This document shows positions 23,852 through 32,392 of a stretch of 32,392 nt of DNA, in pieces (within the stretch, counting starts at the first letter, position 1; each line of letters starts with the position of its first letter). Under the pieces are notes generated by a model that searched no databases, was not told where the DNA came from, and saw only the letters and a list, made by a program, of their open reading frames with translations. Origin of the DNA: Verrucomicrobiota bacterium (GTDB taxonomy: Bacteria > Verrucomicrobiota > Verrucomicrobiia > Chthoniobacterales > JAFAMB01); NCBI GenBank assembly GCA_019247695.1, contig JAFBAP010000132.1, forward strand, positions 1-32,392, in the 5' to 3' direction. The translations under genes were made by a program, and so were the position numbers.

Positions 23852-26335
23852 GTGAAAGTTTTCCGTCGTCGCACCTTCCTGTTTATCCCGATCGGCCTGC
23901 TGTATTTTTGCGTCGCATCCGCCCGTGCCCAGGCGTGGCATCCTGCCGGGGACAACCTGAAGACGGGCTGGACGTCGCAGGTCCAACCCGACCAACCGCT
24001 GAACGAGTACCCCCGCCCGGAACTGCAGCGAGACGGGTGGCAAAACCTCAACGGCCTGTGGGATTACGCCATTACCGACGCGACCGCAGCGGGCCCGCCG
24101 GCTTCCTGGCAGGGCAAAATCCTCGTACCGTTCTGCGTCGAGTCCTCCCTGAGCGGGGTGCAGACGCGGGTGAACGGAAGCCAATACCTATGGTACCGCC
24201 GCGAGTTTAGAGCCAAACGCCCGGCCGGCGGCGGTCACCTCCTGCTGCACTTCGGCGCATGCGACTGGCGGACCGTGGTGTTTTTGAACGGCGAACTGGT
24301 GGGCAGTCACGCGGGCGGTTACGATCCTTTCACCTTTGACCTCACCCCGTTTCTCGGCGAGGGCGATAACCAAACCTTAACGGTCCAGGTTTTTGACGCG
24401 ACCGACGAGGGTGAACCGATCACCCGGAATGATGAAAGCGATAAGCGGTCCGTAAGCGACCAAAGCGACCAGCCGCGGGGAAAACAGACCTCGATTCAAG
24501 ACCCGAATTATTTCTTTTATCCTATTACGTACACGCCGACGACCGGCATCTGGCAGACGGTATGGCTCGAAGAGGTGCCCGGCGTCTACATCGAACGGTT
24601 AGTGGTGAAGCCCGACCTGGACTCGGGCCGGTTGGAGGTCACCGCCGTGACGCCGGGCGGCGCCGGTCCGGTTCAGGTGACGGTCCGGGGACCAGTCAAC
24701 GTGGCGGGCGGCGCGGAGGGCGCAAAAGCCACCCAAGGGACCGGCGTGGCCAACGCGCCGGTAGAACTGGTGATCCCGGACCCGCAGGCGTGGAGTCCCG
24801 AGCAGCCCGCCCTTTACGACCTCGAAGTCACGTGCGGCCCGGATCGGGTCCGCAGCTACTTCGGCTTTCGCACGATCGAGCGGCGCAAGGACGGCCGCGG
24901 GAGGGAGCGGTTCTACCTTAACCATCACCCCATTTTCCTCTACGGACCCCTGGACCAGGGCTATTGGCCCGACGGCATCTACACGGCGCCCACCGACGAG
25001 GCGCTCGCGCACGATTTGGACGTCGAAAAGAGCTTCGGGTTTAACTGCGTGCGCAAGCACATCAAGGTCGAACCGGCCCGCTGGTATTATTGGGCCGACC
25101 GCAAAGGCCTGTTGGTCTGGCAGGATTTCCCCGCCTTGGGCCCGGTGCTGGACGCCGATCACACCCAAAACCAGCCGGATTTCACGCGGTCTCCGGCGGC
25201 CAAAGCGCAAATTGAAACCGAAATGCGCCGCATGGTCGAGGCCCTTGCCTGCCACCCGTCGATCATCCTTTGGACCGTGTTCAACGAGGCCTGGGGCCAG
25301 TACGACACCGGACGCGTTACTCAATTGTTTCAACGCTGGGATCCCACCCGTCTGGTGGACAGCGTCAGCGGCTGGAATGACCGCGGGTACGGCGATCTTT
25401 TCGATGAACACGATTACAATCCGCCGGCTCGAGACCCGGACACCAACGGCCCGTTCGGCAGGGTGGGCAACCCGGGCCGGATCGTGGTAATCGGGGAGTA
25501 CGGCGGCCGCGGCGTCAGTGATTCAGGTTTGGAGACGGAGGGACTGATGGCGCACATGTGGAAACACAAACCGCTTTGGCGGTACCAGGAACTCAGCGGG
25601 ACGGCTCAACTGAAACAGGCGGTTCTTGACGGCATCTCGCGGGTTCGTGATCTGGCGAGGCAAGGCCTGGGGGGCGCGATCTACACCCAACTCACGGACG
25701 TGGAAGGCGAAGCCAACGGGCTGATGACCTATGACCGGGATAAATTCAAGGTGCCGCCCGACGCGATCCGTGAGCCGATTCAGGCCGTCATCCGGGAAGG
25801 CAGCACCGAAAACGATGCGCCGGTTTCCGAGGTTTTGGTGCCCGGTGCGGAGGTATCGCTGAGATGCCTTGGAACCGCCTCGGGGCCGGGGAAGTACCTG
25901 GACGGAAGCACGCGCGGCGGGACGATTGGTTTGGCAGCGGCGCTCAACCAGGACCACACCGGCACGCGCTGGCGTGTAGGGCAGGCGGAAGACGGGGCCG
26001 TGACGTTGGAATGCCTCGCCGTCGCGGCTGGTGACAAATGGCTCGACGGCAGGACGGCGGAACGGGCGGGAGAAGACCCAAAGGGGGGCGCCGTCGCCTT
26101 GGCCGTGAACGCCGGAGGACGTTCAGCCGGCACCAAATGGCAGGTCTGGCGAGTGGTACCGGCCGCAGGTTCCCAACCCGAGGTCGTCGCGCTGAGGTGC
26201 CTTGGAGATGTCGACGGACCTCGATGGCTGAATGGCGAACCGCAAAGCGGCACCGTGGACCTGGCGCCGAACCTGGACGCACCCTACACGGGCACCCAAT
26301 GGGAGGTCCGCCCCTACCAAGCAGCCACCGACTAA
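23852..26335 (+). CDS. Secreted glycoside hydrolase family 2 enzyme with C-terminal beta-trefoil
   Basis: 827 residues, GTG start at 23852. Signal peptide FLFIPIGLLYFCVASARAQA, cleavage near residue 27. Sugar-binding jelly roll about 30-245 (WYRREFRA, HFGACDWRTVVFLNGELVGS, HAGGYDPFTFDLT). Ig-like domain about 246-345. TIM barrel about 346-650 with acid/base E479 in LWTVFNEAWGQYD and nucleophile E549 in VVIGEYGGRG, and YTQLTDVEGEANGLMTYDR, typical of uncharacterised GH2 members. Three repeats with GTxWxV at about 660-827 (RCLG...WLDG...GTRWRV) form a ricin-like trefoil that probably binds carbohydrate. A Ser/Asp-rich insert sits at about 193-206. It acts outside the cytoplasm; galactosidase or glucuronidase specificity cannot be set. 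Confidence 0.92.
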   Translation: MKVFRRRTFLFIPIGLLYFCVASARAQAWHPAGDNLKTGWTSQVQPDQPLNEYPRPELQRDGWQNLNGLWDYAITDATAAGPPASWQGKILVPFCVESSLSGVQTRVNGSQYLWYRREFRAKRPAGGGHLLLHFGACDWRTVVFLNGELVGSHAGGYDPFTFDLTPFLGEGDNQTLTVQVFDATDEGEPITRNDESDKRSVSDQSDQPRGKQTSIQDPNYFFYPITYTPTTGIWQTVWLEEVPGVYIERLVVKPDLDSGRLEVTAVTPGGAGPVQVTVRGPVNVAGGAEGAKATQGTGVANAPVELVIPDPQAWSPEQPALYDLEVTCGPDRVRSYFGFRTIERRKDGRGRERFYLNHHPIFLYGPLDQGYWPDGIYTAPTDEALAHDLDVEKSFGFNCVRKHIKVEPARWYYWADRKGLLVWQDFPALGPVLDADHTQNQPDFTRSPAAKAQIETEMRRMVEALACHPSIILWTVFNEAWGQYDTGRVTQLFQRWDPTRLVDSVSGWNDRGYGDLFDEHDYNPPARDPDTNGPFGRVGNPGRIVVIGEYGGRGVSDSGLETEGLMAHMWKHKPLWRYQELSGTAQLKQAVLDGISRVRDLARQGLGGAIYTQLTDVEGEANGLMTYDRDKFKVPPDAIREPIQAVIREGSTENDAPVSEVLVPGAEVSLRCLGTASGPGKYLDGSTRGGTIGLAAALNQDHTGTRWRVGQAEDGAVTLECLAVAAGDKWLDGRTAERAGEDPKGGAVALAVNAGGRSAGTKWQVWRVVPAAGSQPEVVALRCLGDVDGPRWLNGEPQSGTVDLAPNLDAPYTGTQWEVRPYQAATD

Positions 26336-26441
26336 CTTAACTCAACTACCTGCCGATCCGTACGGCGATGCCTTCTTCTGCAGGCGCCACCGGCAAGCGA
26401 TCACTGCCGCCTCACGAGTATCCAGCATCCGAGAAACGCAC

Positions 26442-27830
26442 ATGGCCGAATTCATCTTCGCTACAGGGATCGAAAACAGTTACCCCCTGACCATGGTCAA
26501 AGATGCCGGCGGCATCGTTCGCCCGCTCCGCCGTGACCAGATGAAAGAAACGGGGCATCACGACCTGTGGGAAGAGGATTTTGCACTGGTTGAGAAGCTG
26601 GGGATTCCCTTCCTGCGTTATGGTCCGCCCTACTACCTGGTCCAGGAAGCGTCCGGTAAATGCAATTTCAGTCTCAAGCCGGAGCAGATCGGCGCCCATA
26701 AGCGGTTCGACATGCGAGAGAGGCTGGACGCCCTCTGCGGCCTGGGCATTACCCCGATCATCGACCTGTGCCACTTCGGGCTGCCGGACTGGGCCACCGG
26801 ATTTCAAGATTCGTCCTGGCCCGAAAAATTCGCCGGTTACGCAAGGACGTTTGCCGAGACGTTCACAGACGTTGTTCTCTACACCCCCATCAACGAGATC
26901 TATGTTGCGGCCAACTTCTCCGGTCAACTGACGCTCTGGAACGAGCGGGCCGGCACCGACTCCGGCTTCGTTGCGGCGCTTTGCAACCTTTGCCGGGCTA
27001 ATGTCCGCGCCATGGAGGAAATCCTCAAGGTACGGCCCGGGGCGCTGTTTATCCAAAGCGAGTCGTCCGAGTATTTCCATCCCGAAACTGAAAAGGACAT
27101 TCCGGCAGCTGAGTTTCTCAATTCGAAACGGTTCTTGTCGCTGGACTTGAGTTACGGTCACGCCGTCGATGCCGAAATGTACCGCTACCTCAAAAAGTAC
27201 GGCATGACCGAGGAAGACTACGAATTCTTTATGACGCCGCGGCCGGCGCTGCTCCAGGCCTGCGTCATGGGCAACGACTATTACAACACCAACGAACATT
27301 GGGTGGACGGGGCCGGCACTGCGAACCCGTCAAACTACCGTGAAGCGGGTGAAATCTTCGGCTACTACGTGATCACCCACCAGTACTATGAGCGGTACGG
27401 AATGCCCTTTATGCACACCGAGACCAACCGCGCCAACCGGCGCTGGCAGCCTGACGAGTCGTTGGAATGGCTCCAGAAAGAGTGGGCCAACGTCGTGCGG
27501 CTGAAGCAGGACCGCGTGCCCATCATCGGGTTCACGTGGTACGGTTTGGTTGACCTGGTCGGGTGGGACAAGCTTCTCGATGAGGGCAACATGGAACCGG
27601 TTTGGGCGGGCTTGTGCACCCTCGACCGCGCCATTCGTCCGGTAGGAGAACGTTACCGGAAAATTATCCAGGATTGGCGGCAGGCGCTCCAGGGGCGCGA
27701 GATTGAAACCGGAGGGGCCGGCGTTCTGGCGCTCGATGAGGCGGAACGAGGCACCCAGGCCATCGCGCGAGCGAACCGGACGGCGGAGTACATCAAAGCC
27801 CTCCCGCGGGGAAGGTTTCAAGTGCGGTAG
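26442..27830 (+). CDS. Glycoside hydrolase family 1-like beta-glycosidase
   Basis: 462 residues from ATG 26442 (MAEFIFATGIENSYP), preceded by gagaaacgca as a weak ribosome site; the longer upstream frame overlaps the GH2 gene and is discarded. WEEDFALVEKLGIPFLRYGP matches GH1 barrel strand 2, TPIIDLCHFGLPDW the 'HFDLP' segment, LYTPINEIYVAA gives acid/base E152, and MPFMHTETNR gives nucleophile E327. WYGLVDLVGWD corresponds to the aglycone-side Trp region. No signal peptide, so it is probably cytosolic. It lies 106 bp after the GH2 gene, same strand, suggesting sequential breakdown of the same glycoside. GH1-like barrels of this type are sometimes fused to sugar-nucleotide reductases; here it is single. 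Confidence 0.88.
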   Translation: MAEFIFATGIENSYPLTMVKDAGGIVRPLRRDQMKETGHHDLWEEDFALVEKLGIPFLRYGPPYYLVQEASGKCNFSLKPEQIGAHKRFDMRERLDALCGLGITPIIDLCHFGLPDWATGFQDSSWPEKFAGYARTFAETFTDVVLYTPINEIYVAANFSGQLTLWNERAGTDSGFVAALCNLCRANVRAMEEILKVRPGALFIQSESSEYFHPETEKDIPAAEFLNSKRFLSLDLSYGHAVDAEMYRYLKKYGMTEEDYEFFMTPRPALLQACVMGNDYYNTNEHWVDGAGTANPSNYREAGEIFGYYVITHQYYERYGMPFMHTETNRANRRWQPDESLEWLQKEWANVVRLKQDRVPIIGFTWYGLVDLVGWDKLLDEGNMEPVWAGLCTLDRAIRPVGERYRKIIQDWRQALQGREIETGGAGVLALDEAERGTQAIARANRTAEYIKALPRGRFQVR

Positions 27831-27835
27831 AACTG

Positions 27836-27863
27836 TTCCGTTAAGGCGATTCCGTTAAGGCGA
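27836..27863. repeat. Exact 14-bp tandem duplication after the GH1 gene
   Basis: ttccgttaaggcga occurs at 27836-27849 and again at 27850-27863, just after the GH1-like stop codon. It forms no hairpin. It is probably replication slippage, of no evident function. Confidence 0.6.
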
Positions 27864-27917
27864 GTGCGCCGCCACCCCGTACACAACAGTTGACAATACT
27901 TCCGTGCTAAGTCGCCC

Positions 27918-28508
27918 GTGGCGCTGAGACCGAACGGCGGCCAAACACCGGCTTTGTTCTGCTCCCTTGACCATCGGGGGACGGTTGGCTATGACACAGG
28001 GGTCGTGCAAGATCTGCTCAAGCCAAGGCGTTCGCCGGATGTGCCGGAGGTTCTGCTGTTTCCGCCGCTCATCCCGCTTCTAACGTTGGTGGCCGGTGCG
28101 CTGTTGGGTCGTTGGCTGCCGTGGCGGCAGTTGGCGCGCCTGGGGCTTGGCCGGCGCCTGGGGATCGGTGGTCCGGCGGTCCTCGCCGGCATGGCCATTG
28201 CGGGCAGCGGCGCGCGCACGCTCGCGAACCTGGGCACCAACATCAATCCTTCGCAGCCCACCCTGGCGCTCGCCACGGAGGGCGTTTTCGCCCGCACGCG
28301 CAACCCGCTGTACGTGGGCGGGGGGCTGGCTTTTATGGGCTTGACGGTGGGCCTGGCCCTGGATGGGGTCCTGTTACTGCTCGTACCGAGCTTTGTCTTG
28401 CTGCATTACGGGGTGGTTCTGCCCGAGGAGCGTTACCTGGAGCGCAAATTTGGCGACCGGTACCGCCGTTATAAGTCGACTGTCCCCAGGTACGGGTGGC
28501 GAATCTGA
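27918..28508 (+). CDS. Isoprenylcysteine carboxyl methyltransferase-like (ICMT/PEMT) membrane protein
   Basis: 196 residues from GTG 27918, though the true start may be a later GTG near 28006, since the first about 30 residues are not family-like. Hydrophobic helices at LLFPPLIPLLTLVAGALLG and GPAVLAGMAIAGSGARTLA. The C-terminal signature VFARTRNPLYVGGGLAFMGL, LLLVPSFVLLHYGVVLPEE, then RYLERKFGDRYRRYKSTVPR with YGW is the conserved S-adenosylmethionine-binding block of bacterial ICMT/phospholipid methyltransferase relatives. The substrate of bacterial members is usually unknown, with lipids or small thiols as candidates. Monocistronic, 87 bp after the GH1-like gene; compound repeat R5 starts about 190 bp downstream. 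Confidence 0.82.
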   Translation: MALRPNGGQTPALFCSLDHRGTVGYDTGVVQDLLKPRRSPDVPEVLLFPPLIPLLTLVAGALLGRWLPWRQLARLGLGRRLGIGGPAVLAGMAIAGSGARTLANLGTNINPSQPTLALATEGVFARTRNPLYVGGGLAFMGLTVGLALDGVLLLLVPSFVLLHYGVVLPEERYLERKFGDRYRRYKSTVPRYGWRI

Positions 28509-28695
28509 AGGTTCGGGCGAGCAAAAGGGTCAGCCCAGAAAAATGGCCCGTTCAGCGAGAAAGAGGCGGCCTGCCTCATAGGGTGACGCCGCAATGATTG
28601 CCGGGCGCCTCCGATGGGCGAGCGGAAAACGGCCCCTTCCCGGCGGTTGGCCAGAGCGTTCGCTCGAGCCCAATCGGCGTATCTTCATTCCCTGG

Positions 28696-29235
28696 TGGGT
28701 CAGTTGTCAAAGTTGTTGGCATTGATTGGCCCACAGATTGGTTCTTGTTCGGCTACGGCGCGCAAGGGTTGCTTCCGGGCCCGGCTTATGCCAGAGGCCC
28801 GTAAGCTTCCCGCTTCTACCCTTTCGACGGCCATGGAGGTAAGAGCTTGTCTTGCTTTGCAGGTGCCCGGCCAGCGTTACACCTACCAGATCGTATAAAC
28901 GGTCCACGCCCAACGGGGCGGCAGACGGTTTGATGGCCTGAAGGGCCAAAGGAACTTAGCCCAGGGTTTACCCTGGGAAGACGTTTCCCCCTCGATCGAG
29001 CCCTGAAAGCGCGGCAGAAACCGTGAGCAACGCCCTCTGCCGCCCTTTCAGGGCTCGATTGTGATTTTACGGTTACCCAGGGTAAAACCCTGGGCTATGT
29101 TCTACCGGCCCGTCGGGCCTAAGAACCGGCCCGTTAGGTATAAGGCCGATTCAACCGGGTACGGAGCGTCCGCCGGCGCCGGCGCCCCCTGGGCCGGCAT
29201 TCTACCAAGATAACTATCTGAATCGTATCAGGCGG
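28696..29235 (+). repeat. Compound intergenic repeat, copy R5
   Basis: Starts with gggtcagttgtcaaagttgt, the reversed outer end seen at 31963. It continues with ggccatggaggtaagagc, cgtataaacggtccacgccc, gacggtttgatggcctgaag, cccagggtttaccctggg and a core hairpin (arms 28995-29018 and 29036-29059, one mismatch in 24). Then come gattttacggttaccc, cagggtaaaaccctggg, gcccgtcgggcctaag and ccggcattctaccaagataa, ending near 29235. In this copy gaagg/ccttc of the stem has become gaaag/ctttc on both arms. No coding content. Bases 28509-28695 and 29236-29298 show nothing clear. Confidence 0.85.
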
Positions 29236-29298
29236 CGGGTGAGGCGTCGTGAGCGCCTGGGGAGAACCTGCCGCCGGCCGTCAACACCTTACCAACGT

Positions 29299-29553
29299 TC
29301 ACCAAGCCCTAACGTGCGGGTCGCCGTCAGTTGCCCTGGCAGCTGAGGCAACTCCATTAACCAAGCCGCTAAGCACCCCAGCGGCGGCTCTTACCGGCAC
29401 GGGGTTTAACTTACCCCATTGCCGGGCCACGGCTCGCACGGTGGTGCCGGTCAGCGCCGAACCGGCGATATTATGATCCTTCAGGTAGGCAGCGATGCTC
29501 ACGATCATCACCAAAACCACAACAGCGGTGAGCGGCGCAAAGATGGTTTTCAT
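29299..29553 (-). CDS. Possible small membrane protein, 84 residues
   Basis: An ATG at 29551-29553 gives an N-terminal hydrophobic helix (IFAPLTAVVVLVMIVSIAAY) followed by a basic, Ala/Gly-rich tail. One transmembrane segment or an uncleaved signal is likely. A weak GAGGA lies about 13 nt before the start. It sits between repeat R5 and nadE. I recognise no family. The bases 29554-29886 ahead of nadE show no gene. Confidence 0.4.
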   Translation of the reverse strand: MKTIFAPLTAVVVLVMIVSIAAYLKDHNIAGSALTGTTVRAVARQWGKLNPVPVRAAAGVLSGLVNGVASAARATDGDPHVRAW

Positions 29554-29886
29554 GGGTCCAATTTTGTCCTCGGCATTTAGTGCAGAGGATTCGATTCACC
29601 TCCACCGGACCTTTAAGCACCATAGGTGCCAACATCGCGGCGAGCGTTCGGTGACCCCGGCCGGGCTGACCGAATCCGAGTCACAAGTGGCTCGTGCATA
29701 GTCATTTACGACTTCGCCAGCCACATCCAACGGCCGTCATTTGGTCCCGGACGGCGCCGGATCAGGGTCCATCGGGCGCCGGAAACGGTGCTTGGGCCAA
29801 GGCCGGCGTGCCGCAAACGGGATCATCCATCTCAATCTCGGGATGGCGCAGAAAAGTTCTCCCTATGCATCCGGACCCGGCCCGCT

Positions 29887-31962
29887 ATGTTTGGCGCCAT
29901 GCAACGCCCGTTTCATTCGGTTTATGCGCACGGTTTTGTCCGTGCGGTGGTTTGCATCCCGCACGTGCGCGTTGCGGATCCGAATTTCAACCTTGAGCGC
30001 ACGTTAGGGTTAGCCCGTCGTGCATCGGAAATACATGCAGGCGTGGCGCTATTTCCTGAACTGGGGATTTCAGCCTATTCCAACGAGGACCTGTTTCATC
30101 AGGATGTTTTGCTGGACGCCACGGAGGCGGCCATCACCCGGCTCATCACGGAAAGTACGGCATTGTCCCCGGTGCTGCTGGTCGGTGCACCGTTGCGCTT
30201 TGAAGGCAAACTGTTCAATTGCGCGCTGGTCATCTACCGCGGGCAGTTGCTCGGCATCGTGCCGAAAAGTTTTCTGCCGAATTACCGTGAGTTTTACGAG
30301 AAAAGGCAGTTCAACACCGGGCGAAACGCGGTCCATCGCGAGGTGCTGTTCCTGGGCAAATCGGTGCCGTTCGGCAACGACCTGATCTTTGATGCGTCCA
30401 ATTACGACGATTTTTCCATCCACGTGGAGATCTGCGAGGATGTCTGGACGCCGATACCGCCCAGCACCTATGCGGCGTTGGCGGGCGCGACGGTGCTGAC
30501 CAATCTTTCCGCGAGCAACATCACGATCGGCAAAGCCGAATACCGGCGTGACCTTTGCGCCTCGCAATCGGGCAAATGCATTGCCGCATACCTCTACTCT
30601 GCAGCCGGCCCGGGAGAGTCCACCACCGATCTGGCCTGGGACGGGCACGCGATCATCTATGAAAACAATGAGTTGCTGGCCGAGGCGGAGCGCTTTTCCA
30701 CGGATGAACAGATCGTCGTGGCTGACCTTGACCTCGAACGGCTCGCTCAGGACCGGATGCGCCAGACCAGCTTCAACGATGCCGTGGCGGATCATCGCGA
30801 GCGCGTCCGCGCCATCCGCCGGGTGGCTTTTGAGTTCCAGGTGCCTGAAGGAAGGATCCCGCTGATCCGGAACGTTGAGCGATTCCCGTACGTCCCGAGC
30901 GACCCGTCGGTGCGCCATGATCGCTGCTTTGAGGCTTACAATATTCAGGTGCACGGCTTGCTGAAGCGATTGAAAAACACGGGCCTTGAAAGGGTTGTGA
31001 TCGGCGTATCGGGCGGCCTCGACTCAACCCAGGCGCTGATTGTCGCGGCCAAAACCACAGACCGGCTTGGATGGCCGCGCGATCGCATCCTGGCCTACAC
31101 CATGCCCGGATTTGCCACCAGCAGCATCACTCTGAAAAACGCGCACGGCCTTATGCGTGCGCTAGGGGTAACCGCCAACGAGATCGACATCCGGCCAAGT
31201 TGCGTGCAGATGCTGCGCGACCTCGGGCATCCCTTCGCCAAAGGCGAGCGCGTTTATGACGTGACTTTTGAAAACGTGCAGGCCGGTGAACGTACTTCGC
31301 ACCTTTTCCGGTTAGCCAATTTCCATAACGGCCTCGTGCTCGGCACCGGCGATCTGAGCGAACTGGCGCTTGGCTGGACCACCTACGGCGTCGGCGATCA
31401 TATGTCCCATTACAACGTCAACGCGTCTGTCCCGAAGACGTTGATTCAGCACCTGATTCGCTGGGTGATCAGCGCAGGGGAATTCAACCAGGAAACGAAT
31501 AACGTTCTGGAGTCCATCCTGAACACCGAGATCTCGCCCGAACTGGTGCCTCACGAGAGCGATGAGCAGAGGGAACCGGCACAGCGAACCGAGCAAAAGG
31601 TCGGGCCGTATGACTTGCAGGATTTCAACCTGTACTACACCACCCGCTATGGATTCCGCCCGAGCAAAGTCGCCTTTTTAAGCCAGCACGCCTGGGAGGA
31701 CAAAGCCCGTGGCACCTGGCCGGATGGCTTGCCGGTCGAAAAGCATCGCCAATACGATCTACCCGCGATCAAGAAGTGGCTGGACGTTTTCGTGTATCGC
31801 TTTTTCAAAACCAGCCAGTTCAAACGTTCCTGCCTTCCCAACGGTCCGAAGGTCGGCTCGGGCGGCTCGCTTAGCCCGCGTGGCGATTGGCGCGCGCCCA
31901 GTGATGCCGAAGCCACGATCTGGATCGACGAATTGCGGCACAATGTACCCGATTTGAACTAG
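29887..31962 (+). CDS. nadE: Glutamine-dependent NAD+ synthetase
   Basis: 691 residues from ATG 29887 (MFGAMQRP; the second Met, 29899, is an alternative), the size of the two-domain Mycobacterium-type enzyme. The N-terminal nitrilase-like glutaminase has the Glu-Lys-Cys triad: E58 in [13 protein letters not shown]127 in [14 protein letters not shown]183 in [11 protein letters not shown]. The C-terminal synthetase has the ATP P-loop [14 protein letters not shown] (375-380) and [18 protein letters not shown]. It amidates deamido-NAD with ammonia channelled from glutamine, in the cytosol. The upstream in-frame extension to 29626 is Arg/Pro-rich and not protein-like. The TAG stop (31960-31962) is directly followed by repeat R6, whose end itself carries ctag, so the repeat may supply the stop. 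Confidence 0.96.
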   Translation: MFGAMQRPFHSVYAHGFVRAVVCIPHVRVADPNFNLERTLGLARRASEIHAGVALFPELGISAYSNEDLFHQDVLLDATEAAITRLITESTALSPVLLVGAPLRFEGKLFNCALVIYRGQLLGIVPKSFLPNYREFYEKRQFNTGRNAVHREVLFLGKSVPFGNDLIFDASNYDDFSIHVEICEDVWTPIPPSTYAALAGATVLTNLSASNITIGKAEYRRDLCASQSGKCIAAYLYSAAGPGESTTDLAWDGHAIIYENNELLAEAERFSTDEQIVVADLDLERLAQDRMRQTSFNDAVADHRERVRAIRRVAFEFQVPEGRIPLIRNVERFPYVPSDPSVRHDRCFEAYNIQVHGLLKRLKNTGLERVVIGVSGGLDSTQALIVAAKTTDRLGWPRDRILAYTMPGFATSSITLKNAHGLMRALGVTANEIDIRPSCVQMLRDLGHPFAKGERVYDVTFENVQAGERTSHLFRLANFHNGLVLGTGDLSELALGWTTYGVGDHMSHYNVNASVPKTLIQHLIRWVISAGEFNQETNNVLESILNTEISPELVPHESDEQREPAQRTEQKVGPYDLQDFNLYYTTRYGFRPSKVAFLSQHAWEDKARGTWPDGLPVEKHRQYDLPAIKKWLDVFVYRFFKTSQFKRSCLPNGPKVGSGGSLSPRGDWRAPSDAEATIWIDELRHNVPDLN

Positions 31963-32392
31963 TGGGTCATTTGGCAAAGTTGTGGCCATTAATACCATTC
32001 AGATAGTTATGCCGGTAGAATGCCGGCTCAGGGGAGGGGCGCCGGCGTCAGGGGATGCTTCGTACTTGGTCGAATCGGTCTTAGGCCCAACGGGCCGATA
32101 GAACCTAGCCCAGGGTAAAGCCCTGAGCTTTACCCACATTGTTTGAGGGCAGCGCGGGGACAGCCGTGACCGTCTTTCGGCCCGAAGGGCCAAGAGAACT
32201 TAGCCCAGGGCTTTACCCCCTGGGTAACCGTAAAATCACGATCCAGCCCTGAAGGGGCGGCAGAACCCGACGGCAACGCTTTCTACCGCCCCTTCAGGGC
32301 TGGGTCGGAGGGAGGAACCCGTTCCCAGGGTGAAACCCTGGGCTATGTTCCTTTGGCCCTTCAGGCCATCAAACCGTCTCCCCGCCCGTCGT
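31963..32392 (-). repeat. Compound intergenic repeat, copy R6, inverted and cut by the window end
   Basis: Reads in the opposite orientation to R1-R5. Starts at 31963 with gggtcatttggcaaagttgt, the mirror of the R1 outer end at about 380-411, then ccattcagatagttatgccg. Within it: gcccaacgggcc, tagcccagggtaaagccctg, the long module around 32110-32165 shared with R3, ggcccgaagggcc, gggtaaccgtaaaatcacga, and a core hairpin (arms 32239-32265 and 32281-32307, 27 bp, two wobble-type mismatches). It ends at the window edge in ggcccttcaggccatcaaac, the same module as R1 at about 260-285. Confidence 0.85.

Noticed and set aside
30070-30954. 294-codon antisense ORF inside nadE
   Set aside because: It is a GC-driven shadow of a well-supported gene. 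Long antisense frames in the GH2, GH1-like, DUF4139 and nagF genes are rejected likewise.

Overview
The window is a GC-rich (roughly 60-65% by eye) bacterial chromosome segment. Gene content (two-gene GlcNAc-type PTS, sugar ABC importer, secreted glycosidases, DUF4139/MuiA-like protein, glutamine-dependent NAD synthetase) and abundant large palindromic intergenic repeats suggest a heterotrophic, polysaccharide- or amino-sugar-using member of the PVC group, possibly Verrucomicrobiota. That placement is an impression, not a proof: no rRNA or other phylogenetic marker is present. I saw no tRNA, rRNA, CRISPR array or intact transposase.

Layout. 1-4.1 kb is an accessory, repeat-rich stretch: a compound repeat, an XRE-type regulator, a Uma2-family nuclease-like gene, decayed pieces of an IS110-family and an IS3-family transposase, and a large compound repeat carrying a MITE-like insert. 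4.1-8.5 kb is a sugar-uptake locus: substrate-binding protein and two permeases (minus strand, no ATPase here) diverging from a Gfo/Idh/MocA oxidoreductase, with three operator-like repeats between them. 8.5-14.3 kb holds single genes: a secreted NlpC/P60-like protein, a MaoC-like hydratase, a GT1 glycosyltransferase, an M14-like (AstE/AspA-type) zinc hydrolase, a GntR/FCD regulator with TGTATACA-type palindromes upstream, and a small unknown protein. 14.8-21.4 kb is the best-defined operon, read right to left: EIIA-HPr-EI fusion, EIICB(B') permease, PIG-L deacetylase, NagB deaminase and a small RHH-like protein. 21.9-28.5 kb has a MuiA-like envelope protein, a secreted GH2 enzyme with a C-terminal beta-trefoil, a GH1-like enzyme and an isoprenylcysteine-methyltransferase-like membrane protein. 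29.9-32.0 kb is nadE, followed directly by another compound repeat that runs off the window.

How the genes work together. The amino-sugar operon appears to encode a whole phosphorelay in two proteins (PEP to EI to HPr to EIIA to EIIB/EIIC), giving GlcNAc-6-P. NagB would use GlcN-6-P, but no NagA deacetylase is present. The PIG-L deacetylase lies exactly where NagA is expected, which makes it a candidate non-orthologous replacement. The permease also has a second EIIB domain in which the phosphorylated Cys is Ala.

The other notable signal is non-coding: six compound repeats (about 101-411, 3230-4087, 9415-9990, 14288-14660, 28696-29235, 31963-32392), each with a strong hairpin core and shared flanking modules. 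Two complete copies and one half copy of a second element with 21-bp terminal inverted repeats are inserted in them.
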